DNA from: an uncultured Ruminococcus sp.
GTDB lineage: Bacteria > Bacillota > Clostridia > Oscillospirales > Acutalibacteraceae
NCBI GenBank assembly: GCA_905234305.1
Contig: CAJOHT010000156.1
Location: forward strand, 1 to 5,053
DNA length: 5,053 nt
Direction of reading: 5' to 3'
The translations under genes and the position numbers were made by a program. Below, in pieces: positions 1 through 5,053 of this stretch (its first letter is position 1; each line of letters starts with the position of its first letter). The notes beneath the pieces are model-generated. The model was given only the letters and a program-made list of their open reading frames with translations. It did no database searches and was not told the DNA's origin.

Positions 1-598
1 CGAAAATATCCCCGACGATATGAAGATGGTCGACCGCGACTCTTTTTATCAGCTCCGAAAGCGCAACTATAAAATCATCGGGATTTAAACTTATAAGAGT
101 ATCGAGAATTTTTTTATGGTAAATAATCTGGTTATCATCCTCGTCCTTCTGAACATGCAGAAGTTCGTCAATAATATATGCATAATCCTCGGGCATAGCC
201 TTACGCACCTTTGAACGGGTGTATTTCGAGGAAAGCGTTCTCGCGATTTCAATAAGGCGGTTGATCGTATCCCTGTACCATATATCGGTATTCTCACCGG
301 CTTTACGGATAAGGTGGAGCTTTTCGTTAGGATAATAGATAAGCGTGCAAATCGACTTACGAGCCTCATGGGAAAGTTCCCCGCGATAAAGCATATCCAC
401 CTTCTCGCGCACTACCCCCGAGCAGTTGTTAAGTATATGGCAGAAAGCCTCGTACTCGCCGTGGATATCGCTCATAAAATGCTCGGTACCCTTAGGAAGA
501 TTAAGAATAGCAGTAAGATTGATAATCTCACGCGTCACAGAACGGGCAGTCGGATATTTTTTCGAAAGCAGCTTTAAGTATTTTTCTCTTTTATCCAC
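1..598 (-). CDS. fbp: Class III fructose-1,6-bisphosphatase, N-terminal 199 residues (runs off the window)
   Basis: This gene encodes the Firmicutes-type (class III) fructose-1,6-bisphosphatase, a cytosolic gluconeogenic enzyme that hydrolyses fructose 1,6-bisphosphate to fructose 6-phosphate and phosphate. The reading frame is open from a GTG at 598-596 to the window edge. It contains SDIHGEYEAF at residues 43-52, which carries the D-x-H metal ligands (D44, H46), and ends in HLHIVGDIF (191-199), the start of the GD-x-x-D metal site of metallophosphoesterase-fold enzymes. The family is about 650 residues long, so roughly the first third is present and looks undamaged. The GTG start is chosen because an AAGGAGG ribosome binding site lies 7 nt upstream and the N-terminus (MDKREKYLKLLSKKYPT) fits the family. 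A TATAAT box lies just upstream, suggesting its own promoter. The identification comes from remembered family motifs and is strong. Confidence 0.93.
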   Translation of the reverse strand, partial: MDKREKYLKLLSKKYPTARSVTREIINLTAILNLPKGTEHFMSDIHGEYEAFCHILNNCSGVVREKVDMLYRGELSHEARKSICTLIYYPNEKLHLIRKAGENTDIWYRDTINRLIEIARTLSSKYTRSKVRKAMPEDYAYIIDELLHVQKDEDDNQIIYHKKILDTLISLNPDDFIVALSELIKRVAVDHLHIVGDIF

Positions 599-603
599 GT
601 TAG

Positions 604-612
604 AGCCTCCTT
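604..612 (-). promoter_or_regulatory. Ribosome binding site of fbp (fixes the GTG start)
   Basis: On the minus strand this reads AAGGAGGCT, nearly a full anti-16S match, with 7 nt between GGAGG and the GTG at 598. It decides in favour of the GTG start over the first internal ATG, which would remove the D-x-H metal motif region. Confidence 0.85.
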
Positions 613-622
613 CACTTTAACC

Positions 623-651
623 ATTATATTACATTGCGTTCTTAAGAAAAC
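623..651 (-). promoter_or_regulatory. Probable promoter of fbp with a palindrome in the spacer
   Basis: The minus strand has a perfect TATAAT at 628-623. At 17 nt spacing the -35 position would be GTTTTC (651-646), which is a poor match, so the promoter is weak or needs an activator. The predicted transcript would start around 616 and have a leader of only about 18 nt. A 10-bp perfect palindrome, TTCTTAAGAA (639-648), overlaps the spacer and -35 region and could be an operator; that is inference only. I see no clear terminator between the upstream gene (stop at 657-659) and this site, so read-through into fbp is also possible. Confidence 0.5.
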
Positions 652-656
652 TAAAT

Positions 657-1346
657 TTATTTTATAAACTTTTTTAAATTAGCTAAATCGATGTTCGGAA
701 ACAGTCCGCAAAAATGGCTCAATATTCTTTCGTAGGAATCCTCGGGGGAACGGCTGTAAACATTATCCGTAAAACCTTTACCCATAAAAACCTCGGGAGT
801 CGAATACTCCGCCACTCCCCAGCCGTAAGGCTCTCCGCGCTTATTTTTCAGATATACAAAATCGCTGATAACAACATAGCATTGAGCCTGCAAACGGTTC
901 ATTATCGTATCGAAGCCCTTGTTGCCGCCTTTACGGTAATCGCCGAGTTCCTTTAGTTTTTTTGAAATAATCGGAGCGTTGCCGCTGACAAGCTCAAAAA
1001 GCCGCTTATCCTTATACGAAGCCATTCCGTCATCAAAACGCGCGTCAAAATCATAACCGTCACGACGGTAGTTAGCGAAATCGTCAAACCACTCTGAGCT
1101 TATGTAGCACGCCTTTTTCTCAAAGAATTTTCCGTAGGCGCAGCCTGTTTCTCTTATTACTGGACCTTTCCATTCCCATGCGCTCCACTCGCCTGTATCG
1201 CTGTGCCACCAGCATTCAGGAGCGATATGTTCCTCTATGGAAAAACCTTCTATTGAATTCTCAAAAAACGGAATAAATCCGTACTCGTTAATAACTTCTA
1301 TAAGGTCGGATTTACTCTTTATAATAAAATCAGAAAACATTTTCAC
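657..1346 (-). CDS. AlkZ-related protein of unknown function, 229 residues
   Basis: This is an intact reading frame for a soluble protein with no signal peptide or membrane segment. It resembles a stand-alone Firmicutes family of about 220 residues that databases call AlkZ-related, after distant similarity to the winged-helix AlkZ/YcaQ DNA glycosylases. Visible landmarks are the tryptophan-rich stretch CWWHSDTGEWSAWEWKG (45-61), AYGKFFEKKACYIS (70-83), FANYRRDGYDFDARFDDG (90-107), KGGNKGFDTIMNRLQAQ (139-155) and GWGVAEYSTPE (175-185). No catalytic role has been shown that I can name, and the AlkZ link comes from memory of the family, so glycosylase activity should not be assumed. The start is uncertain: GTG at 1346 (used here) or ATG at 1340; neither has a good ribosome binding site. 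It has its own good promoter and is probably a single gene, possibly reading into fbp. Confidence 0.75.
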   Translation of the reverse strand: MKMFSDFIIKSKSDLIEVINEYGFIPFFENSIEGFSIEEHIAPECWWHSDTGEWSAWEWKGPVIRETGCAYGKFFEKKACYISSEWFDDFANYRRDGYDFDARFDDGMASYKDKRLFELVSGNAPIISKKLKELGDYRKGGNKGFDTIMNRLQAQCYVVISDFVYLKNKRGEPYGWGVAEYSTPEVFMGKGFTDNVYSRSPEDSYERILSHFCGLFPNIDLANLKKFIK

Positions 1347-1378
1347 AAAACCAAAACAAATAATAATAGATTAATCAT

Positions 1379-1407
1379 ATGATAACATTATTTTACGCAT
1401 ATGTCTA
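1379..1407 (-). promoter_or_regulatory. Extended -10 sigma-A-type promoter for the AlkZ-related gene
   Basis: On the minus strand TAGACA (1407-1402, five of six matches to TTGACA) is followed after exactly 17 nt by TATCAT (1384-1379, five of six matches to TATAAT), with a TG one base upstream of the -10 box. Transcription would begin near 1372, giving a leader of about 26 nt before the GTG at 1346. Its position just after the terminator at 1442-1468 supports a new transcription unit. Confidence 0.7.
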
Positions 1408-1432
1408 CAAAATCCGTATTTATTTATAATAT

Positions 1433-1468
1433 AAACAAAATGAGCAGAACGCATTAAACGCTCTGCTC
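1433..1468 (-). terminator. Intrinsic terminator after the PAP2/lipoprotein cluster
   Basis: An inverted repeat pairs 1442-1451 with 1459-1468 (GAGCAGAACG with CGCTCTGCTC, one A-C mismatch) around a 7-nt loop. On the minus strand the hairpin is followed by ATTTTGTTT, a T-rich tract, as expected for leftward termination. A shorter T-rich stretch (GTTTTATT) follows on the plus strand too, but no plus-strand gene needs it. Confidence 0.75.
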
Positions 1469-1483
1469 GTTTTATTAATACTA

Positions 1484-1576
1484 TTACTGAAGCGGCTTAA
1501 CCGCGTTGATAAGCTCTTCTTCGCTCGCGATATGTATTTCGCCGATATCGGACAGCCATTAGCGGAAATCGGGCAT
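1484..1576 (-). pseudogene. Tiny broken reading frame with an in-frame stop, unknown product
   Basis: Downstream of the lipoprotein gene a good ribosome binding site (AAGGAAG, about 6 nt before the ATG at 1576) starts MPDFR, then a TAA at 1561-1559. The same frame then continues as WLSDIGEIHIASEEELINAV and ends KPLQ with a TAA at 1486-1484, directly before a terminator. The second part has protein-like composition and codon use but no start codon of its own. Either a roughly 30-residue small protein acquired a nonsense change (for example CAA to TAA), or a longer gene lost almost all its interior. I do not recognise the family. It lies 34 nt after the lipoprotein stop and was probably the last gene of that transcript. 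Confidence 0.5.
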
Positions 1577-1610
1577 TATCATCTTCCTTTAAAATTTTTC
1601 ACTAAGAGTT

Positions 1611-2474
1611 TTAAAGCGCAGGCTTTTTGTATTTATTAAAATAATACTTCATAGCAAGATCGTTATTGCCGACAAGCTGAAGCATTCCGCCTGTTTCCCA
1701 TCTAAGAATCTCGCTCAGCTTATAAGTATCGTTAGAGGTTTCGTAAGCCGCGTTTGAAACAACGTGGATTTCGGGAACGTCATTCTCCATAGCGTATTTC
1801 ATAAATTCCGCCTCGAATAACAGTGAACCCCAAGCGATATGATAGCTGCTGCTTATAATAGCAACCGAATTGATTTTCGGATATTTTTTAACTACTATAC
1901 CGTAAGAAAACTCAGCATTTTGAGCGGTTGTGAGCGATTTGTTCTCGATAATCAATCGGCTCTTTTTAAGTCCGTGCTTAATAAGCCAATCGCCCATCAG
2001 CCCTGCCTCAGTTACCTTTTTATTGTTTTTTGCCGTACCGCCGCCCGTACATATTACGTAAGCGTTCGGGTACTGCTTTGAGCAGTCTAATGCTACCTTG
2101 AGTCTTCCTATAAGCTCATCCTTCATAGTTCCGTCGTCGTTAAGTTCAAATCCGAGAACCGTTAAAGCAAGGCTTCCGTCATTCGGAAGGCCTTTCGGAA
2201 GCTTGTCGATATTAATCTTAAGCTCGTTATTGGCGTAATTCCAATACTCCATTATATCTTTCCATAGCTTGCCCTGTTTACTGTCGATCCCGTTAAGCTC
2301 AGCAAGTAATTCATTAACCTTATCGTCGGCTTTTTCATCATAACAACCGTGATACGTAATTATGTCCTCAATAACCTTCTCGGCTTTACGCTCGCTTTTT
2401 TGACTTTCAGCGCAGCCTGAAAGGCAAGAAACAATGATTAACAGTATCGAGAAAACCGATAAAACTTTTTTCAT
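1611..2474 (-). CDS. DUF218/YdcF-like (ElyC/SanA superfamily) lipoprotein, 287 residues
   Basis: This is an intact gene for a predicted surface lipoprotein. Residues 1-20 form a lipoprotein signal peptide (MKKVLS, hydrophobic core, then LSG-C with the lipidated cysteine at 21). Residues about 22-95 are a charged helical linker, and about 103-265 match the DUF218/YdcF fold: VLGFELNDDG (106-115), RLKVAL (124-129), VICTGGGTAKN (140-150), TEAGLMGDWLIKHGL (155-169), IIENKSLTTAQNAE (175-188) and VAIISSSYHI (204-213). Members of this superfamily include E. coli YdcF, SanA and ElyC. Some of these act in envelope or lipid-carrier metabolism, but the reaction is not settled and cannot be read from sequence. 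The start is supported by GGGGTGAG just upstream of the ATG. It follows the PAP2 gene by 18 nt, so the two are almost certainly co-transcribed; a shared envelope role is inferred. Confidence 0.85.
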   Translation of the reverse strand: MKKVLSVFSILLIIVSCLSGCAESQKSERKAEKVIEDIITYHGCYDEKADDKVNELLAELNGIDSKQGKLWKDIMEYWNYANNELKINIDKLPKGLPNDGSLALTVLGFELNDDGTMKDELIGRLKVALDCSKQYPNAYVICTGGGTAKNNKKVTEAGLMGDWLIKHGLKKSRLIIENKSLTTAQNAEFSYGIVVKKYPKINSVAIISSSYHIAWGSLLFEAEFMKYAMENDVPEIHVVSNAAYETSNDTYKLSEILRWETGGMLQLVGNNDLAMKYYFNKYKKPAL

Positions 2475-2481
2475 ATCAACT

Positions 2482-2489
2482 CACCCCCC
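2482..2489 (-). promoter_or_regulatory. Ribosome binding site of the lipoprotein gene
   Basis: The minus strand reads GGGGGGTGAG just before the ATG at 2474. The core GGGGTGA resembles the AGGAGGTGA consensus, and spacing to the start is about 7 nt. It lies in the 18-nt gap after the PAP2 stop codon, a typical operon arrangement. Confidence 0.7.
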
Positions 2490-2492
2490 GCG

Positions 2493-3031
2493 TTATTGCA
2501 AAATATAATTCGTACTGTTTGACCCCAGTCTTTTATCCAGCTTAATGAGCTTAGCGATCAAAAGCACCAGCGAGCCGCATATAATTCCGAGCAACAATCC
2601 GCAAAGTACGTCTGTCGGAAAATGGACATAGAGATAAAGCCTTGAAAAAGCGATACACAAAGTCAGCACCAGCGCGATAAAGCCAAGACCTTTTTTCTTA
2701 GCAAGCAGAACTGTTGTCGCGGCGGCGGTCCCGAGGGTGCCTTAATAAGCAGCACGATATCCGAGTTTATCATAAACGGTCTCGGACGATTGACAAGATG
2801 CTTTAGAAGAACATCTCCCGCTGAAAAGCCGAGCGCCAACGCCGCCAAAAGGATAATACCAGCGGCTCTGGTTTTCTTAAAAAACAGCATAAGAATTCCT
2901 GCCGCTATCCAAATTATTCCCGATGTAGTCAAATAACTTAGAAACACCGCGAAATAATCAAGAAAAGAACAGCGTAAGGATTCCTGAATAGAGTTCAGTA
3001 TTGAAAAATCAAAATTTTGTATAGTCTCCAT
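2493..3031 (-). pseudogene. PAP2-family membrane phosphatase, frameshifted and lacking the PSGH motif
   Basis: PAP2 (type 2 phosphatidic acid phosphatase) membrane enzymes dephosphorylate lipid phosphates or undecaprenyl pyrophosphate at the outer membrane face. Frame one runs from ATG 3031 (GGAGGAG 5 nt upstream): helices at about residues 27-50 and 55-72, then motif 1, K-x6-RP (K77 to P85, KHLVNRPRP), and stops making family sense after KAPSG at residue 101 (2729). Frame two continues with AAATTVLLAKKKG, motif 3 SRLYLYVHFPTD (SR-x5-H-x3-D) and a last helix, ending NYILQ at 2493. Between them the family expects about a dozen residues, including motif 2 (PSGH, catalytic His); these are missing and the frame is shifted. 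Translated as written, frame one runs on out of frame to a stop at 2663. As read, the gene cannot make a working enzyme. Both halves look fresh, so the loss is recent or an assembly artefact. Confidence 0.8.
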
Positions 3032-3036
3032 ATTAA

Positions 3037-3043
3037 CTCCTCC
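3037..3043 (-). promoter_or_regulatory. Ribosome binding site of the PAP2 gene
   Basis: The minus strand carries GGAGGAG 5 nt before the ATG at 3031, which favours this start over the longer in-frame reading that begins inside the subunit D terminator near 3085. I could not identify a convincing promoter in the 17 nt between this site and the terminator; an AT-rich stretch (TATTAT, about 3050-3056) is the only candidate -10. Confidence 0.75.
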
Positions 3044-3060
3044 ATATAGAATAATATGAC

Positions 3061-3093
3061 AAAAAAGGATGACTGAACTAAGCATCCTTTTTT
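3061..3093 (-). terminator. Intrinsic terminator at the end of the V-ATPase operon, overlapping the subunit D stop
   Basis: A perfect inverted repeat pairs 3061-3071 (AAAAAAGGATG) with 3083-3093 (CATCCTTTTTT) around an 11-nt loop. On the minus strand this gives GGATG, loop, CATCC and then six Ts. The TAG stop of subunit D (3080-3078) lies in the loop, so the last codons form one arm of the terminator. It marks the end of the V-ATPase transcript. The symmetry would also allow termination in the opposite direction, though no plus-strand gene is seen. Confidence 0.8.
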
Positions 3094-3695
3094 TGTCTTT
3101 TGATTACCTTCATTCTCGAGAATTCCTCTCTATCCTTTTCGTCGAGAGCATCGGTTATATATTTAACCGTTTCCTCAAATTTAGGTATCATAATATTTTT
3201 AAGCGCGTTCGCGCGCTTCTGAGTTTTCTTTATAGAATCGGCAAGACGGTAAACGCTGTTCTCAATCTCAGCGAGGTCAGCGGTCAAAACCTTAACCTCG
3301 GTAAATTTCGAGAAAGCGTTATCAAGCGCCGTAGTAGTTGAGTTGAGTCCGAAATGGAGCTTGCTCCTGTCGGGAGAGTCCATTTTTACGATCGGGATCT
3401 CAACGCCCATAACCGAACGGTAGTCAAGCGTGAGCGAGTCTTCTACAGGGATAGTCTTACTGATTTCGGAGCAGTAACCGTGGACGATATTAGCGGTCTG
3501 AAGCGCGAAATACGCCTCAGCGTAAGTATCGTCGATTTTACCCTGGATCTCGTTAGCCTTATCTATAAGCATCATCATCTCCCTGATAAGGATATTACGC
3601 TTTTTATCCATAAGCTCATATCCCATCTCAGCGAGAGCCAATGATTTTTTTGTATTCATAAGATTGCCCTTGGTGGGCACAGCCTGAACAGCCAT
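3078..3695 (-). CDS. atpD: V-type ATP synthase/ATPase subunit D (central stalk)
   Basis: Subunit D (NtpD in Enterococcus naming) is the coiled-coil shaft that rotates inside the A3B3 head and couples ATP turnover to ion movement through the membrane rotor. The 205-residue product has the family's usual length and N-terminus (PTKGNLMNTKKSLALAEMGY, residues 7-26), long amphipathic helices at about 10-60 and 130-195, and the short central GVEIPIV segment (about 97-103) before the second helix. The charged end (KVIKRQKKDA) is typical. The ATG at 3695 is supported by GGAGG with 8 nt spacing. It follows subunit B as in bacterial V-ATPase operons and is the last gene before the terminator. The reading frame is intact, unlike that of its partner B. 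Confidence 0.93.
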   Translation of the reverse strand: MAVQAVPTKGNLMNTKKSLALAEMGYELMDKKRNILIREMMMLIDKANEIQGKIDDTYAEAYFALQTANIVHGYCSEISKTIPVEDSLTLDYRSVMGVEIPIVKMDSPDRSKLHFGLNSTTTALDNAFSKFTEVKVLTADLAEIENSVYRLADSIKKTQKRANALKNIMIPKFEETVKYITDALDEKDREEFSRMKVIKRQKKDA

Positions 3696-3699
3696 TTTA

Positions 3700-3717
3700 A
3701 AAACCTCCGAAGGTTTT
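3700..3717 (-). promoter_or_regulatory. Hairpin enclosing the ribosome binding site of subunit D
   Basis: Positions 3700-3706 and 3711-3717 form a perfect 7-bp stem with a 4-nt loop; on the minus strand it reads AAAACCT, TCGG, AGGTTTT. The GGAGG site (3708-3704) lies in the loop and 3' arm, so folding would hide most of it. It could tune how much D is made relative to B, or act as a weak attenuator, since Ts follow the stem. The structure is seen directly; its function is inference. Only two of the seven pairs are G-C, so it is weak. Confidence 0.45.
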
Positions 3718-3722
3718 AATCA

Positions 3723-3751
3723 GTAATGCGCAATGCGCAATTGGAAATTAC
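3723..3751. repeat. Short tandem GCGCAAT repeat between V-ATPase B and D genes
   Basis: The heptamer GCGCAAT occurs twice in tandem at 3728-3741, flanked by GTAAT (3723-3727) and its inverse ATTAC (3747-3751). GC-palindromic units of this kind look like small intergenic repeats scattered in some Clostridia, but that is a recollection and cannot be tested within one window. It accounts for much of the unusually long 71-nt gap between the subunit B stop (3767) and the subunit D start. Confidence 0.4.
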
Positions 3752-3766
3752 TCTTCTTGAATAAAC

Positions 3767-3934
3767 TTATCCTTTGTAGTATTTATCCAGCAATTCGTCA
3801 TCTACTCGGTCAAGTTCGCTTCTCGGTAAGGTTGAAAGAAGCTCCCAGCCTAAATCCAAGCTCTCCTTAACGTCGCGGTCCTCGTTAAAGCCCTGGTTTA
3901 CAAATCGGGTCTCAAACAATTTACCGAACTCCAT
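3767..3934 (-). pseudogene. Detached C-terminal part of V-ATPase subunit B (out of frame)
   Basis: In a different frame from the main subunit B reading frame, this stretch encodes the expected subunit B C-terminus: MEFGKLFETRFVNQGFNEDR, then a segment containing [20 protein letters not shown], ending LLDKYYKG and TAA at 3769-3767. The family C-terminus matches closely (compare [20 protein letters not shown] in Enterococcus NtpB, from memory). The start at 3934 is merely the first ATG in this frame; there is no convincing ribosome binding site, so separate translation is unlikely. This is the end of the subunit B gene cut off by the lesion near 3940-3985. The C-terminal helical domain helps form the A3B3 ring, so losing it should impair assembly. 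Confidence 0.85.
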
Positions 3935-3965
3935 ATACTGTAATAATTTCCGCGATTTGATTTTA

Positions 3966-5053
3966 TTATTGCAACGTGGCGTCGATGACCTTGGCGTAGC
4001 TCGCGAAAAGCTGATTTGAAAGCGCTGTGTGGTCGGCTCTCGTATAGCCTTCGCCGATACCGTCCTTCATAAGACGTGAAAGCGACGGGAGTACAGCAAC
4101 GGGCGGATAATAACCCTGCCCCTGTAAAGCTCTGTCCAGCGTGATCTGACCCTCGGTAATATATCCCGTAAGGTCGGGGATCGGGTGGGTGATATCGTCG
4201 TTCGGCATAGTAAGGATCGGGATCTGAGTAACGGAGCCTTCATGTCCCTTAATCATACCCGCTCTCTCATAAAGAGAAGCAAGGTCGGAATACAAGTAAC
4301 CCGGGTAGCCCTTACGTCCTGGAATTTCTCCCTTTGAGGAGGAGAATTCACGAAGCGCCTCGGCGTAGGAAGTCATATCCGTCATAATTACAAGCACATG
4401 CATATCGAGGTCGAAGGCGAGATACTCGGCAATAGTGAGCGCGCATCTCGGAGTAAGTATACGCTCGATTATAGGGTCGCTGGAGAGGTTTAAAAGCATT
4501 ACAACGTGGGATAATACTCCGCTCTCCTCAAAGCTCTTTCTGAAATACTCGGCAACGTCCTTTTGAACGCCCATCGCCGCGAAAACTACGCAGAAGTTAT
4601 CCTCGGTAGCGCCTGAGATCCTCGCCTGACGAACAATCTGTACGGCTAAGTCGTTATGCTTCATACCCGAGCCCGAGAAAATCGGGAGCTTCTGTCCGCG
4701 GATAAGAGTCATAAGCGTATCGATCGTCGAAATACCAGTATTTATATAGTTAGTCGGATATACGCGCGATACAGGATTTATCGGAGTTCCGTTTATATTG
4801 CAGCGCTTTTCGGGGAAAATCTCGCCGAGTCCGTCCGCAGGACGTCCCGCGCCGTCGAGTACGCGTCCTATAATCTCAGGCGATAACGCCTGCTCCATCG
4901 GATGTCCCGTTAATCTTACCTTAGCGTTTACAAGGCTTATGTTTCTTGTACCCTCGAAAACCTGTACAACAATTCTTTCTCCTTCGATCTGAACGACTCT
5001 GCCCTGGCGGATCGTACCGTTCTCAAGGCGGATATCGACGATTTCCTCGTTGG
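3966..5053 (-). CDS. atpB: V-type ATP synthase/ATPase subunit B (5' end outside window; disrupted C-terminus)
   Basis: Subunit B is the non-catalytic nucleotide-site subunit of the A3B3 head of the V-ATPase. The frame is open from the window edge (5051, [15 protein letters not shown]) through 361 residues; about 30 N-terminal residues lie outside. Visible blocks are the beta-barrel end ([17 protein letters not shown]), [12 protein letters not shown], the degenerate P-loop region [76 protein letters not shown] and PSLSRL, with the arginine that reaches the catalytic site. The frame ends [14 protein letters not shown] then TAA TAA (3971-3966), about 80 residues short of the family. The missing end is encoded just downstream in another frame (3767-3934). 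Compared with the family, the junction lacks about 14 nt. A frameshift or assembly error is the likely cause. An intact D gene follows. Confidence 0.92.
   Translation of the reverse strand, partial: NEEIVDIRLENGTIRQGRVVQIEGERIVVQVFEGTRNISLVNAKVRLTGHPMEQALSPEIIGRVLDGAGRPADGLGEIFPEKRCNINGTPINPVSRVYPTNYINTGISTIDTLMTLIRGQKLPIFSGSGMKHNDLAVQIVRQARISGATEDNFCVVFAAMGVQKDVAEYFRKSFEESGVLSHVVMLLNLSSDPIIERILTPRCALTIAEYLAFDLDMHVLVIMTDMTSYAEALREFSSSKGEIPGRKGYPGYLYSDLASLYERAGMIKGHEGSVTQIPILTMPNDDITHPIPDLTGYITEGQITLDRALQGQGYYPPVAVLPSLSRLMKDGIGEGYTRADHTALSNQLFASYAKVIDATLQ

Noticed and set aside
91..369. Minus-strand 92-codon frame inside fbp
   Set aside because: It overlaps the fbp frame, which carries the recognisable SDIHGEYEAF and HLHIVGDIF motifs; the alternative frame has no plausible domain.
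314..577. Plus-strand open frames opposite fbp (also 426-620)
   Set aside because: They lie antisense to a clearly coding class III fructose-1,6-bisphosphatase frame, have no family features and no ribosome binding site worth noting.
2727..2731. Deletion in the PAP2 gene by recombination between two PSG-encoding repeats
   Set aside because: Recombination between such repeats would keep the frame and leave PSGH. Here the histidine is lost and the frame is shifted, so the simple model does not fit.
3032..3085. Longer PAP2 start (MLSSVILF...) beginning near 3085
   Set aside because: That start lies inside the subunit D terminator and overlaps the D gene; the ATG at 3031 has a strong GGAGGAG site 5 nt upstream.
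3069..3341. Plus-strand open frames opposite subunit D and subunit B (also 3354-3644, 4656-4886, 4798-4992)
   Set aside because: All are antisense to strongly recognised V-ATPase coding sequence and look like codon-bias shadows.
3728..3741. CRISPR-like repeats at the GCGCAAT pair
   Set aside because: There are only two 7-nt units with no spacers between them; this is a short tandem repeat, not an array.
3940..3985. Programmed ribosomal frameshifting in V-ATPase subunit B
   Set aside because: Two consecutive TAA codons follow with no slippery heptamer or downstream structure that I can see. About 14 nt of expected coding sequence is also missing, which frameshifting alone cannot explain.

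Overview
The window reads like a chromosomal segment of an anaerobic gut-type Firmicute, probably Oscillospiraceae/Ruminococcus-like. This rests on three things: a V-type (not F-type) ATPase with neighbouring B and D subunits, a class III fructose-1,6-bisphosphatase, and AT-rich intergenic DNA with Gram-positive promoters, GGAGG ribosome binding sites and hairpin/T-tract terminators. The taxon is inferred from gene content; no marker gene is present. Every supported gene lies on the minus strand, so transcription runs from high to low coordinates.

Layout in the direction of transcription. (1) The 3' part of a V-ATPase operon: subunit B (enters from beyond the window, disrupted near its C-terminus), a 71-nt spacer with a small tandem repeat and a hairpin that buries the next ribosome binding site, then subunit D, whose stop codon lies inside an intrinsic terminator (about 3061-3093). 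(2) A small envelope-type cluster: a PAP2-family phosphatase disrupted in the middle, a DUF218/YdcF-like lipoprotein, and a tiny broken reading frame, closed by a terminator at about 1442-1468. (3) A promoter at 1379-1407 driving an intact AlkZ-related protein of unknown role. (4) A promoter and strong ribosome binding site in front of fbp, a class III fructose-1,6-bisphosphatase (gluconeogenesis) that starts at a GTG and runs out of the window at position 1.

The most notable signal is not a new system. Three of the seven coding units are broken by a frameshift, short loss or in-frame stop within about 2.4 kb (near 3940-3985, 2727-2731 and 1559-1561), while the sequence on both sides remains family-like. 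In subunit B about 14 nt are missing relative to the family. In the PAP2 gene the PSGH motif with its catalytic histidine is gone. This pattern suggests either assembly or consensus errors or very recent gene decay, and read mapping would separate the two. No gap without a gene exceeds 300 bases. I see no CRISPR array, tRNA, rRNA, insertion sequence or convincing undescribed system.
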